From Phycisphaerae bacterium (lineage in GTDB: Bacteria; Planctomycetota; Phycisphaerae; UBA1845): a stretch of DNA of 60,012 nucleotides. Below, one piece after another: positions 9,104 to 17,232 of this stretch. The stretch lies in the NCBI GenBank assembly GCA_021604825.1, contig BQJS01000005.1, positions 1-60,012 of the forward strand, written 5' to 3'. The position numbers were made by a program, and so were the translations under genes. How positions within the stretch are numbered: the stretch's first letter is position 1; every line of letters starts with the position of its first letter. The notes under the pieces were generated by a model. That model saw only the letters and a list, made by a program, of their open reading frames with translations, made no database searches and was not told where the DNA came from.

Positions 9104-9646
9104 TTATTTGGCCTGATTCTGAAGATAGGTTTGAATCGACTGAGCGAGTCCCGGGTGTCGCAGGCCGGCTGCTTGTGCTTGGACGAGCGCTTCGTCGGCT
9201 GAACATTTTCCGGTGGCGCCGAGATACAGACCGAACATTCCGCCAGACCGGTTGGCAGACGCGCACTGCAGCAGCACGCGCGTGTCTTGAATCCCTTCCA
9301 TCGTCTCAAGAAATTGCTTGGCTTGTTCTTCGGTCATTCCGTTCGACATCATTGGGATGTGGTGGTAATTCATGCCGGCGCTTTTGACGGCGCTGATGTA
9401 TTCAGGATCGACTTCTTCGGCGCGGCGCAGGTCGATGATGTCGGTGACGCCTTCCGACTTGATGTACTCAATTCCACTTTCGTCTGCCGCCCCTGAAATC
9501 AGGATGTCGCCTGCGCTCTTCAAGTTGACGATTCCCGGTACGTTCATTTGCTTAACCTCTGCGTTGGGTCGATGGCAGCCACTGGTCAGTGTCCCGAGCG
9601 AAATCATCAAGAGACCCAGCGCCGTTGCGTTCGAGTTGAAGTTCAT
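9104..9646 (-). CDS. Lipoprotein with dual-specificity/DUF442-like phosphatase fold
   Basis: A 180-residue exported protein. The N-terminus is a lipoprotein signal ending in LTSGC. The rest resembles the DUF442/cysteine-phosphatase fold: GVTDIIDLRRAEE (about residue 70-82) and the phosphate-loop-like VLLQCASANRSGG (about 128-140), where Cys and Arg are separated by four residues as in DUF442 proteins rather than the five of classical tyrosine phosphatases. I chose ATG at 9646 with GGTGA before it; a GTG two codons upstream (9652) is possible. It probably acts in the periplasm on a phosphorylated or thiol substrate, which is inference. The gene is convergent with dinG. Confidence 0.7.
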   Translation of the reverse strand: MNFNSNATALGLLMISLGTLTSGCHRPNAEVKQMNVPGIVNLKSAGDILISGAADESGIEYIKSEGVTDIIDLRRAEEVDPEYISAVKSAGMNYHHIPMMSNGMTEEQAKQFLETMEGIQDTRVLLQCASANRSGGMFGLYLGATGKCSADEALVQAQAAGLRHPGLAQSIQTYLQNQAK

Positions 9647-9740
9647 GTTCACCGTCTAATAAGGAATTCGTTTCGATGTTGAAGTTGGATGTTACGGGCG
9701 TGGGCGACTCAGGCAAATGCCGGACGCCAATTCTGAAGAT

Positions 9741-9885
9741 GGGGAACTTCCCCTTCTGCGGCTGGGGTCAGGGGGGGTGTGTGGTGGTCAAGCCGCAGAA
9801 GGGTCCCCGATCAGGCGTCTCTAGGCGGGAGACGCAATTCGTGATGGGTGGTGCCATCACTTCGAAGGAGGAACTGACTATGTGA
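9741..9885 (+). ncRNA. Candidate structured RNA element with a start-stop ORF
   Basis: I see no convincing gene between 9653 and 10123. This part holds three consecutive perfect stem-loops: 13 bp (CCCTTCTGCGGCT at 9751-9763 with AGCCGCAGAAGGG at 9791-9803), 7 bp (GCGTCTC 9815-9821 with GAGACGC 9829-9835), and 7 bp (GTGATGG 9841-9847 with CCATCAC 9854-9860). They are followed at once by a canonical ribosome binding site AAGGAGG (9865-9871), eight bases, and ATG-TGA (9880-9885). The arrangement suggests a structured RNA or a regulated translation-initiation site. A 69-codon frame ends at the same TGA but has no protein-like features. I do not recognise a known riboswitch class. Confidence 0.45.
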
Positions 9886-9970
9886 CTTACTGGCTATGTG
9901 ACTTCTGGTGCCCCGCGAGGGGCGATCGAGCTTGCTTGGAAGAAGCGTTGCCCGGTGTTGCTACTAAGCA

Positions 9971-9987
9971 TACTATATAATTTAGTA
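9971..9987. promoter_or_regulatory. Putative BlaI-type operator 1 over a -10 box
   Basis: TACTA-N7-TAGTA dyad (17 bp). A perfect TATAAT lies inside it at 9976-9981, so a bound repressor would cover the -10 element. The same architecture recurs at 10076-10092, and the downstream gene encodes a BlaI-family repressor. No strong -35 box is seen at normal spacing. Confidence 0.6.
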
Positions 9988-10075
9988 ATCGGATCAAGCT
10001 TTTTCTGGGGTTGGGTGAAGATTTTATGGTCCGGGACGATTTGAGAAGTTCGTTGATTGAGCGATAACTAGCCGA

Positions 10076-10092
10076 TACTATTAAGGTTAGTA
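10076..10092. promoter_or_regulatory. Putative BlaI-type operator 2
   Basis: Second TACTA-N7-TAGTA dyad, in the leader 31 bases before the repressor start codon. Its start is 105 bases from operator 1, which is ten helical turns, so both would face the same side of the DNA. Confidence 0.6.
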
Positions 10093-10123
10093 ACCCCCAT
10101 GACTGTTTTGGAGCGACCGCAAT

Positions 10124-10525
10124 ATGGCAAAGATGCCAAAGAATCTGACACCACTTGAGTCCCTGATTATGGATGTGGTTTGGGACGAGGGCGAGGTTAC
10201 CGTGCGCAAGGTGCAAGAGGCACTGAAAGACAAGCGGGACCTGGCCTACACTTCGGTTCTCACGATGATGCAGGTCTTGGAGAGAAAGGGATTTGTCGGT
10301 TCACATCGGGTTGGCCGAGCGAATGTGTACGAGCCAACGGTGACCCGTGCGCGGTTCGGTTTGCGTGGGGCTGTGAACATCGTCAATGATTTCTTTTCTG
10401 GATCGGTGCCGGCGATGCTGTCTCATTTTGCAGAGACGGATCGTTTGTCGGAGCATGACTTGCGTGAGTTGGAGTCCATCGTCGAACAAGCTCGATCCAA
10501 GCGTACTGATGGTGTTCAGGCGTAA
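10124..10525 (+). CDS. BlaI/MecI-family transcriptional repressor
   Basis: A 133-residue winged-helix repressor. The N-terminal domain has the family pattern LTPLESLIMDVVWDEGEVTV and LAYTSVLTMMQVLERKGFV (about residues 7-55), and the C-terminal helices serve dimerisation. In staphylococci BlaI is cleaved when the membrane sensor BlaR1 detects a beta-lactam; in many other phyla the pair serves unknown signals. The next gene, 116 bases on, is the M56 peptidase partner. Two TACTA-N7-TAGTA dyads upstream suggest autoregulation. GGAG lies eleven bases before the ATG. No beta-lactamase gene is present in the window. Confidence 0.88.
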   Translation: MAKMPKNLTPLESLIMDVVWDEGEVTVRKVQEALKDKRDLAYTSVLTMMQVLERKGFVGSHRVGRANVYEPTVTRARFGLRGAVNIVNDFFSGSVPAMLSHFAETDRLSEHDLRELESIVEQARSKRTDGVQA

Positions 10526-10641
10526 CTGGTGTTGACGTAGAATCGGATGCAAATCTCTGTGTCGGAATGGAATCTAACGCAGGATAGAGAGAGGCATTGA
10601 GCGCGGATAACTTTTGAACCCCGGGTGCATTTTCCCCCAGG

Positions 10642-12126
10642 ATGCAAACAGTGCAAGACTCCCTGGTCAACTATCTCATTCCCAATCTGGCGATCGCCAG
10701 CCTGGAGTTCCTGTTGGTTGGGTTCCTGGTGGCGTCGCTGCTCGCGATTCGGCCAAGCACTTCTCCGCTGTGGCGTCGACGCATTTGGCTGTTGGCGATG
10801 CTCAAGCCGTTTGCCACGGTTTTGACTGGATTTTTTCCGGGTCTCATTCGCCTGCCTGCATTTCTAACTTCCGGAAACTTTCTCGGAGATTTGCTTTCGC
10901 CGCAGGGTGTCGATGACGGCCTGCTGGTTGATGGCGGTTCCGGGGCGGTTTTTCTAAAAATCGTTGCGTACTTGTGGCTATTCGGTACGAGCGTGATGCT
11001 CTACATCCTTTGGCGACGGGCCACGGTCAGCAACCAAATGATCGAAGAAGCCGAAGACCGTGGGTATCTGCTCAAACCGTCGAGCGTTAAGGTGCTCGAC
11101 CCGACGCTTGAAGTGTCGCCCGATGCCCGCATCATCATCACGCCTGACGAATCCGGTCCGGCGACGCTTGGTGCTTGGCGGTCGGTTGTTGTGATTCCCG
11201 AAAACCTGCTGCCTTGGGTCAACGAACATCGCGACCCCACACAGTTGGAACGCGATCGATTCCTGCAAGTCCTACGTCACGAGTTGTCGCACCTTTCGCG
11301 GCGTGACGACTTGGCGACGATGCTGGCTGCGTTCACTGTGGCGTTCTTTTGGTTTCATCCGATCGCCCACTGGGCGTACAGTCGCGTGCGAATCAACAAT
11401 GAGCTCTGCTGCGACATGCAAGTGGTCGCCAGTGGCGTAGCCCCCTCTGATTACGTGAACACGCTGATGAATGTTGTCTCGGGTCAGTTCGCTCGCAAAG
11501 GGTTCTCGATGGGGATCTTGGGCGATGCGAGTTCAGCTGGCGTGTTGCGACGGCGTTTGCATTTCCTGCTTTCTGACGAAGTGGCCAACAGCTCCGCGGA
11601 TCGTTCCAGGTGGGGTTACTTCATGTTGGCGGTTCTGTTTCTCACGTTGCCGCGACTCATTGCCCCTGCGCAGTCCACGTTCGAAGTGTTTGACGCGAGC
11701 GGCGAGATTGTCCGCGTGACGCTGGAGGAGTTGGAGCGGAATCCGAGTTTCCAACTTATTGAAAACGGTCAGACATTCCCAGCCGTGAGGGTGGCTGGCC
11801 TGCCCGCAATCGACGTGGTTGATCCTGCTGCCGTGGATGCTGGCAACGGTAATTCCAGATCCGGCAAGGGCCTCGCGCTGGGCGATATTGAATTGCTCGG
11901 TCCGCCTGCAGGCGATTCTGAATCGGGATCATCGGGGACCGGTCCGGTAGAGTCCGGCGAAATGCTGGCCAACATGACCGACGAAGACACCGAATTGGAA
12001 GACGAGGCCAACACGAAACCCCAAAAGCCCGAGAAAAAGTCTCGTGGTCGCGGTTGGCCAAACGGTGGCATCAGCGAGCCGACGTCACCGGATCGCCCCA
12101 TTCTGCCGCCACAATCCTCACGCTAA
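10642..12126 (+). CDS. M56-family (BlaR1/MecR1-like) membrane metallopeptidase
   Basis: A 494-residue integral membrane peptidase. Hydrophobic helices lie near residues 10-35, 50-70 and 100-120; the zinc site is HELSH in VLRHELSHLSRRDD (about residues 212-225), followed by the downstream acidic segment NNELCCDMQV (about 252-261). A last membrane helix (YFMLAVLFLTLPRLI, about 328-342) leads to a long exported tail rich in Gly, Ser, Glu and Pro, with no penicillin-binding sensor domain. By family, signal sensing triggers cleavage of the BlaI-type repressor encoded just upstream. Because the sensor domain of BlaR1 is absent, the signal is unlikely to be read as in the beta-lactam system. Confidence 0.87.
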   Translation: MQTVQDSLVNYLIPNLAIASLEFLLVGFLVASLLAIRPSTSPLWRRRIWLLAMLKPFATVLTGFFPGLIRLPAFLTSGNFLGDLLSPQGVDDGLLVDGGSGAVFLKIVAYLWLFGTSVMLYILWRRATVSNQMIEEAEDRGYLLKPSSVKVLDPTLEVSPDARIIITPDESGPATLGAWRSVVVIPENLLPWVNEHRDPTQLERDRFLQVLRHELSHLSRRDDLATMLAAFTVAFFWFHPIAHWAYSRVRINNELCCDMQVVASGVAPSDYVNTLMNVVSGQFARKGFSMGILGDASSAGVLRRRLHFLLSDEVANSSADRSRWGYFMLAVLFLTLPRLIAPAQSTFEVFDASGEIVRVTLEELERNPSFQLIENGQTFPAVRVAGLPAIDVVDPAAVDAGNGNSRSGKGLALGDIELLGPPAGDSESGSSGTGPVESGEMLANMTDEDTELEDEANTKPQKPEKKSRGRGWPNGGISEPTSPDRPILPPQSSR

Positions 12127-12290
12127 GTCCGGTCGCCCCGGAATCATCAAGCCAACACACCCCATCCATCAGGCGGGCTGGTTTGTTGCGCCAATCCACA
12201 TAACTGCCGACAAGACCACGCGTTAAGCAAGCCAATTCCGAGGAGACGGGGCGGTTATCGTGGTCCGATCGTGTCGTGTCACGGGCCGGC

Positions 12291-12332
12291 TTGACTTTAC
12301 TTTAAGAAAGTATATGCTGTTCTAAAGTAAAG
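12291..12332 (+). promoter_or_regulatory. Promoter and operator of the histidine operon
   Basis: TTGACT (12291-12296) and TATGCT (12313-12318) are 16 bases apart. A perfect 10-bp inverted repeat, CTTTACTTTA (12295-12304) and TAAAGTAAAG (12323-12332), brackets the -10 box and the expected start of transcription. The start codon at 12334 would follow only about nine bases after the transcription start, with no Shine-Dalgarno sequence. Because the first gene encodes a TrpR-like regulator, the dyad is most simply its own operator. Confidence 0.65.
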
Positions 12333-12333
12333 C

Positions 12334-12657
12334 ATGGCGAAGAAAACGACGACAACCAAGAAGCCGGTTACTTCGGACGCCAACGCGGAGTCAGAGGCGT
12401 TGCTTCGGGCGATTCTGTCGCTTCGACACATCGGTGAGGCTAAGCGGTTCTTTCGGGATCTGCTCACCGACGACGAATTCGACATGCTGGGGCGTCGGTG
12501 GAAAGTTGTGTCGATGTTGGCGGACGGAGATTCGTACCGACAGATCGAAGATGCCACCGGGATGAGTTCACGGACGGTGGCGCGAATCGCCAAGTGGCTT
12601 AAGGAAGGGCCCGGGGGGTACCGCATCATCTTGGAGCGGTTGAAGTCGCGGGATTAA
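12334..12657 (+). CDS. TrpR/YerC-family DNA-binding regulator of the his operon
   Basis: A 107-residue helix-turn-helix protein of the TrpR/YerC family. The conserved block runs from FFRDLLTDDEFDMLGRRWKV (about residues 40-59) through the helix-turn-helix SYRQIEDATGMSSRTVARIA (about 69-88). TrpR-like proteins bind an operator as dimers, often with an amino acid as co-repressor; YerC-type members have been proposed as histidine regulators (HisR) in Firmicutes. Position as first gene, 20 bases before hisG, and the palindrome over its own promoter support the same role here. Likely effector histidine is inference. The message looks almost leaderless. Confidence 0.85.
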   Translation: MAKKTTTTKKPVTSDANAESEALLRAILSLRHIGEAKRFFRDLLTDDEFDMLGRRWKVVSMLADGDSYRQIEDATGMSSRTVARIAKWLKEGPGGYRIILERLKSRD

Positions 12658-12677
12658 GAACAGAAGGGCTGTCTTTC

Positions 12678-13547
12678 ATGAAACGGGCATCGCAAAAAAT
12701 CAGATTGGCGGTCCCGAAGGGCCGGCAGCAGCAAGAGATCGTGTCCTTGCTTGCCGACGCGGGGCTTTCAATATCCGTCAACGACAAGGGCTATCGTCCG
12801 GCATGCAGTGACGATCGTTTCGAGGTCAAGCTCCTTAAAGCGGCTAACATTCCGAAGTTGGTTGAGTATGGTGCGCACGATTTGGGAATTACCGGGCATG
12901 ATTGGATCGAAGAAACCGATGCCAATGTGACGGAGTTGCTCGACACGGGGCTGCTGCCAGTTCGACTCGTGGCGGCGGCTCCGAAGGGCAGCGATCCATT
13001 CGCCGCGAACGATGGTCAACCGCTCATCGTGGCGTCGGAATATGAGAATATCACGCGCAAGTACATGGAGCGCAAGGCGTGCGATTTTCGCTATCTGCGT
13101 ACGTATGGTGCGACCGAAGTCTTTCCGCCTGAAGATGCCGACCTCATCGTAGACAACACCGCCACCGGGGCGGCACTTCGATCGAATGGCCTCGTCGTTA
13201 TTGATGAAATACTCCGCTCAAGTACGCGCCTGATCGCCTGCAGCGAAACCTGCGCTGATCCCGCGCGGCGCGAAGTGATTGACGAAGTAGTCATGCTGGT
13301 TTCAAGTGTGCTGGAAGGACGACGACGCGTGCTTCTGGATATGAACGTGGCGGCGGACGCACTCGATCGCGTGATTGAACTGTTGCCGGCGATGAAGTCG
13401 CCAACGGTTCAGCCACTTCGAGGCGACGGAGGATTCGCGGTGCGCGTCGCGGTGCTGCGCAGTGAAGTCTCCAAGGTTCTGCCGGCAATACTTCGGGCTG
13501 GTGCAACTGATGTTTTGCAAACTGCCGTCCAGAAGGTTGTCGCCTGA
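12678..13547 (+). CDS. hisG: ATP phosphoribosyltransferase, long form
   Basis: Catalyses the first, committed step of histidine synthesis, joining ATP and PRPP. The N-terminal periplasmic-binding-like catalytic lobe shows LAVPKGRQQQEIVSLLADAG (about residues 10-29), the ADLIVDNTATGAALRSNGL segment (about 153-171) and the C-terminal regulatory domain (about 215-289, ending ATDVLQTAVQKVV). Length of 289 fits the long, HisZ-independent form that carries the histidine feedback domain. It follows the regulator gene by 20 bases and starts the enzyme part of the operon. Confidence 0.95.
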   Translation: MKRASQKIRLAVPKGRQQQEIVSLLADAGLSISVNDKGYRPACSDDRFEVKLLKAANIPKLVEYGAHDLGITGHDWIEETDANVTELLDTGLLPVRLVAAAPKGSDPFAANDGQPLIVASEYENITRKYMERKACDFRYLRTYGATEVFPPEDADLIVDNTATGAALRSNGLVVIDEILRSSTRLIACSETCADPARREVIDEVVMLVSSVLEGRRRVLLDMNVAADALDRVIELLPAMKSPTVQPLRGDGGFAVRVAVLRSEVSKVLPAILRAGATDVLQTAVQKVVA

Positions 13548-13571
13548 CTGTCCACAGAGAAGTGATACGTC

Positions 13572-14885
13572 ATGGTTCGCATACTACACAGCAACGCGTC
13601 GGACGGTGTGATACCCGAAGGCATTCGACGGGTCGAAACGTCGGCGCGTGAGGCGGCGGATGTCTGCCGCGAAGTGATCGATGCCGTGCGAGCGCGCGGT
13701 GATGATGCACTTATTGAGTACACGCGGCGGTTTGACGGTGTCGATTTGTCATCACTTGGTTTGCAGGTTGGCCCGGAAGAATTCGAGTCAGCCGACCAAA
13801 ACCTAAGTGCCGACATGCGCGAAGCGCTCACCCACGCGATCCGCAACATCAACCGATTCCACACGCAACAACGACCCAAGCCCGAACCGATGATGGAAGT
13901 CGAGCCGGGCGTCTGGTGTGGCGACCGGTGGACGCCAATCGATTCGGTCTGTCTGTATGTGCCGCGGGGGCGGGGGGCGTTTTCGTCGGTGATGTGTATG
14001 TTGGGCGTGCCGGCTGTCGTTGCCGGTGTTGAACGCGTCGTTGTGTGTACGCCGCCCGGTCCCGATGGTCGGGTCGACGATGCCACGCTGGTGGCCGCCA
14101 AGTTGATCGGGATCGATCGGGTCTATCGAATTGGCGGGGCGCAAGCGGTGGCTGCCATGGCGTTTGGTACGGATTCGGTCGAGCCAAGCACCAAAATCGT
14201 TGGGCCGGGCAACGTGTATGTGTCCGCCGCCCGGCACCTGTTGAGTGATCGCATCGATCCAGGTCCGCCGGCGGGTCCGAGCGAGTCGGTGGTGCTTTGT
14301 GACGCGGGTGTTGACCCAAACAATGCGGCTTGGAACGTACTGGTTGAAGCGGAGCATGGCGAGAATTCTTGTGCGGTGTTGGTGACGCATGATGAAGCGC
14401 TGGCTGGTCGCGTCTCAGATGCTGTGGTGAAAAACATTAATTCGATGAGTCCTCAGCGTCAGGCCTTTGCGTCGCAGGTGCTCAATGAAAACGGCGGGAT
14501 TGTGCTCACCGAATCGCTTGAAGCTTCCGTCGATTTCGTCAATGCATTTGCACCTGAGCATCTGGCGATCATGTCGGATCGTGGCGACGAGATCGTTAAA
14601 TCAATCCGCAATGCGGGGGAAATTCTGATCGGTGACTTTCCCATTATTAGTCTTGGCAATTATGCGATGGGGTTGAACGCGATCTTGCCGACCGGCGGAC
14701 GCGCGGTGACGCGCTCGTGTGTTTCGGTGCTGGATTTTCTCAAACGCTCGTCGGTGGGGAAGGTTAATCGCGAAGGCTTCGGTTCGGTTGCACCCGTTGT
14801 TTCGGTGATGAGTCGTGACGAGGGATTCAGTGCCCACCATCTTGCCGTTGAGAATTGGCTACCCGTTGCAAACGAAGCAGAATAG
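13572..14885 (+). CDS. hisD: Histidinol dehydrogenase
   Basis: A 437-residue zinc enzyme that oxidises L-histidinol to histidine in two NAD-dependent steps, the end of the pathway. Typical segments are YVPRGRGAFSSVMCMLGVP (about residues 128-146), KIVGPGNVYVSAARHLL (about 206-222), PAGPSE (about 235), VEAEHGENSCAVLVT (about 257-271) and FAPEHL near 330. Length is normal. Twenty-four bases separate it from hisG and 33 from the hisB-like gene. Confidence 0.95.
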   Translation: MVRILHSNASDGVIPEGIRRVETSAREAADVCREVIDAVRARGDDALIEYTRRFDGVDLSSLGLQVGPEEFESADQNLSADMREALTHAIRNINRFHTQQRPKPEPMMEVEPGVWCGDRWTPIDSVCLYVPRGRGAFSSVMCMLGVPAVVAGVERVVVCTPPGPDGRVDDATLVAAKLIGIDRVYRIGGAQAVAAMAFGTDSVEPSTKIVGPGNVYVSAARHLLSDRIDPGPPAGPSESVVLCDAGVDPNNAAWNVLVEAEHGENSCAVLVTHDEALAGRVSDAVVKNINSMSPQRQAFASQVLNENGGIVLTESLEASVDFVNAFAPEHLAIMSDRGDEIVKSIRNAGEILIGDFPIISLGNYAMGLNAILPTGGRAVTRSCVSVLDFLKRSSVGKVNREGFGSVAPVVSVMSRDEGFSAHHLAVENWLPVANEAE

Positions 14886-14918
14886 CGCCCAGATGAACAA
14901 GGTGGATTTGATCAAGAC

Positions 14919-15611
14919 ATGAAGAACAAAACGCAACAGTCATTTAAACCTTTGCAGGTGTCGCGACGAACGGCTGAGACGGAATTTGGGCTGACGCTGT
15001 CTCCACGTACGGGCGCTTTCGAGTCGCTGGACATCCCCAACCGTTTGCTGTCTCACTTTGTCGATCACTTTTCGCGCGGTTCGGGAATCGTTGCAACGAC
15101 GGCTGAGACGGATTGGCCCGGTTCCTGGCAATTCGATCATGTCCTTTGTGAAGACCTCGGGCAGCTCATCGGCGCGGGCGTGGCTGCGATTGCCTGCGAG
15201 CGTACCGCGTCGGTTGGTATCGTCGGTCGTGCTTCGACGTCGGGCGTGATGGATGACGCGTCGGCGTCGGTTGAAATTGGTTTGGAATCGCGGCCCCGAT
15301 GCACTTGGCGTGTTGAGTCCGGAATTGTTATCGATGGATACGTTGATTCGTGGTACAGCCCAGACGGAACGCAAGCCGGACAGTGTTTCGGTACGAACCT
15401 TCGGCAGTTTCTTGATGGGTTTGCGTTGGGCAGTGGGGCGACGTTGATGATCTCCGTTCGGGCTGGCACGAATCTGCACCACGTGTATGAAGTGATCTTT
15501 CGGGCATTGGGTGATGCGGTCGGTGCGGCGCTCGGGACTTCCGTCCGCTTGCCGGGTGACGGTAGTGGGTTGGCTGGTCCGCCGCGCTATGAAACCAAAG
15601 TGATTCAATAA
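14919..15611 (+). CDS. hisB: Divergent imidazoleglycerol-phosphate dehydratase
   Basis: Placed in the his operon between hisD and the HAD gene, and showing the duplicated HisB layout in 230 residues. Family marks are the first His in LLSHFVDHF (His46), the half-motif QFDHVLCED (71-79), SGVMDDASASVEI, and the second motif NLHHVYE (185-191), ending with ETK like the usual STKG. Two residues that normally bind manganese differ: the second His of the first HHxxE motif is Val75, and the His that lies 24 residues before the second HH pair is Gln163. The enzyme removes water from imidazoleglycerol phosphate in other bacteria; activity here must use a changed metal site, or the gene may be degenerate. 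Confidence 0.78.
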   Translation: MKNKTQQSFKPLQVSRRTAETEFGLTLSPRTGAFESLDIPNRLLSHFVDHFSRGSGIVATTAETDWPGSWQFDHVLCEDLGQLIGAGVAAIACERTASVGIVGRASTSGVMDDASASVEIGLESRPRCTWRVESGIVIDGYVDSWYSPDGTQAGQCFGTNLRQFLDGFALGSGATLMISVRAGTNLHHVYEVIFRALGDAVGAALGTSVRLPGDGSGLAGPPRYETKVIQ

Positions 15612-15628
15612 AGGCTGTGAGAATCCCC

Positions 15629-16636
15629 ATGCGATCGAAACCGCTGCTAATTCTTGACGCCGATGGCGTGTTCATGGACGAGATGCCGTATTGGAACACG
15701 GCGCTTGCGACCTTGATGTACCGATTTGATCTTCAGTGCGCCGACACCGAGGAGTGGGTGGATTTGAGTCGAACGTGTTTGAACGAGTATCGCGTGCAGG
15801 CGATCACCAAGGGGCGCGGTTGCAATTCGAATTGGGATCTAGCTGCAGTGATGATTCGTGCGGCTGAGGATGGCGCGTGTCTGGCCGGTCTTGGTGAAGG
15901 GCTGCGGTTGGGCGATTGTGATTTGTTTGCGACGTCACTTGCTGAAGGTATGGAACGTCAATGGCGTTCTGTGGATTCCGGCGATCCGCTTGGTCAATTC
16001 GGCATCGAGCGCGACGAAGACTTCTTTCAAGAAGTCGTCGCCGAGTTTCAACAGGTCTTTAAGCGAGAAGTCGACGTCGATTGGGATTACGACCGACAAG
16101 TTCCCGTACTGCCGGTGGCGGAATTACGGGCGTTGTTCTTGCGCTTCAAGGAATACGGGTTCACGCTGGGTGTTTGTACGTCGCGGGCAGAGTCCGAAAT
16201 CGTCGAACCGATGACGCAATTCGGTGTGCTAGATTGTTTTCAGCGCGATCGCATCGTGACCTATGACCATGCGGTTCGCGCTGAATCGCGCACGGGTAAC
16301 AAGGCGATGGGCAAGCCGCACCCGTTTCCACTTCTTTGTGCCGCGATTGGATTCGATGCCGCGCTCCTGGCGTGTGAACGCGGGGCAAGTCAATCCGTCG
16401 GCGATGGAGGCGAAGTGGTTTATGTTGGTGATGCGCCGGCGGATTTCGACACCGCACATCGCGCCGCTGAATTGGGATTGTCGGTTTCGTACGTCCACAT
16501 CGATTCAGGATTGGCGCCACCCGCCGACCGAGAGGCGATCGCCGATAGCGACATCACGAAACGGGTCGCTCCGACTTTGGTGGACTGCGAGTCATGGCTT
16601 CGAGATTACGCGGGTTGCGTGGGAAGTAGATCATGA
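15629..16636 (+). CDS. HAD-superfamily phosphatase, candidate histidinol-phosphate phosphatase
   Basis: A 335-residue HAD hydrolase. Motif I is LILDADGV (nucleophile Asp10 and Asp12), motif II the Thr/Ser in GVCTSRAE, motif III the Lys in MGKPHP, and motif IV YVGDAPADFDTA. A large cap insertion separates motifs I and II (about residues 25-165). The start chosen is ATG 15629; a GTG at 15617 is in frame. Its stop overlaps the hisH start by four bases (ATGA), so it is translationally coupled to the his genes. No HisN, HisB-N or HisJ type histidinol phosphatase is seen, so this protein probably fills that step. The assignment is from context, not from sequence similarity. Confidence 0.7.
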   Translation: MRSKPLLILDADGVFMDEMPYWNTALATLMYRFDLQCADTEEWVDLSRTCLNEYRVQAITKGRGCNSNWDLAAVMIRAAEDGACLAGLGEGLRLGDCDLFATSLAEGMERQWRSVDSGDPLGQFGIERDEDFFQEVVAEFQQVFKREVDVDWDYDRQVPVLPVAELRALFLRFKEYGFTLGVCTSRAESEIVEPMTQFGVLDCFQRDRIVTYDHAVRAESRTGNKAMGKPHPFPLLCAAIGFDAALLACERGASQSVGDGGEVVYVGDAPADFDTAHRAAELGLSVSYVHIDSGLAPPADREAIADSDITKRVAPTLVDCESWLRDYAGCVGSRS

Positions 16637-17232
16637 TCGGCGTCGTGGACTATGGTGCCGGAAACCTGCAGAGCGTTGGCAATGCTTTGGATCATTTGGG
16701 TGTGTCGTGGCAGTTGGCTGAGTCCGACGCGGACTTCGATTGCTGCGATCGGATGATTCTTCCGGGCGTGGGGCACTTTCGGTCGGCGATGACAACGCTC
16801 GTTGAGACCCGGCAAGACCAACGGATCAAAGCGTTCGCAGCATCGGGTAAACCACTCTTGGGGATATGCCTTGGTGCGCAGTTGCTGCTGGAAACCAGCG
16901 AAGAATCGCCGGGCCTCTCGGGCCTTGGCTTGATCTCCGGTGACGTCACTCGCCTCAAGAGCGACACCGTTCCGCACATGGGCTGGAACCGCGTGCGGGC
17001 GAATGGCGCGATGCCCATATTGGGTGATGACTTGCAGGAGAGGCATTTCTACTTTGCCCACAGCTATGTTTGCGAGCCCAAAAGCATCGAACATCGTTTG
17101 GCAGTGACAAAATGTGGCACTCTAGACGTCTGTGTGGCCGTCGGTTGTGAAAACGTCATGGGCGTTCAATTCCACCCGGAAAAAAGCGGGGCGGCTGGTC
17201 TGCAATTGCTTGAGAGGTTCGCGCGATGCTAG
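16633..17232 (+). CDS. hisH: Imidazole glycerol phosphate synthase, glutaminase subunit
   Basis: A 199-residue class I glutamine amidotransferase. The nucleophile is in [11 protein letters not shown] (Cys at about residue 79) and the His-Glu pair is in [10 protein letters not shown] near residue 180. The N-terminal [19 protein letters not shown] is typical HisH. It delivers ammonia to HisF for closure of the imidazole ring and release of AICAR. It overlaps the HAD gene by four bases and hisF by seven, so partner subunits are made in step. Confidence 0.95.
   Translation: MIGVVDYGAGNLQSVGNALDHLGVSWQLAESDADFDCCDRMILPGVGHFRSAMTTLVETRQDQRIKAFAASGKPLLGICLGAQLLLETSEESPGLSGLGLISGDVTRLKSDTVPHMGWNRVRANGAMPILGDDLQERHFYFAHSYVCEPKSIEHRLAVTKCGTLDVCVAVGCENVMGVQFHPEKSGAAGLQLLERFARC

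Noticed and set aside
9676..9885. 69-codon frame before blaI
   Set aside because: It runs through three perfect hairpins, has no ribosome binding site of its own and no protein-like pattern; the region looks like structured RNA or DNA.
10642..12126. True beta-lactam sensor BlaR1
   Set aside because: The M56 peptidase motifs are clear, but the C-terminal penicillin-binding sensor domain is absent and no beta-lactamase is nearby.
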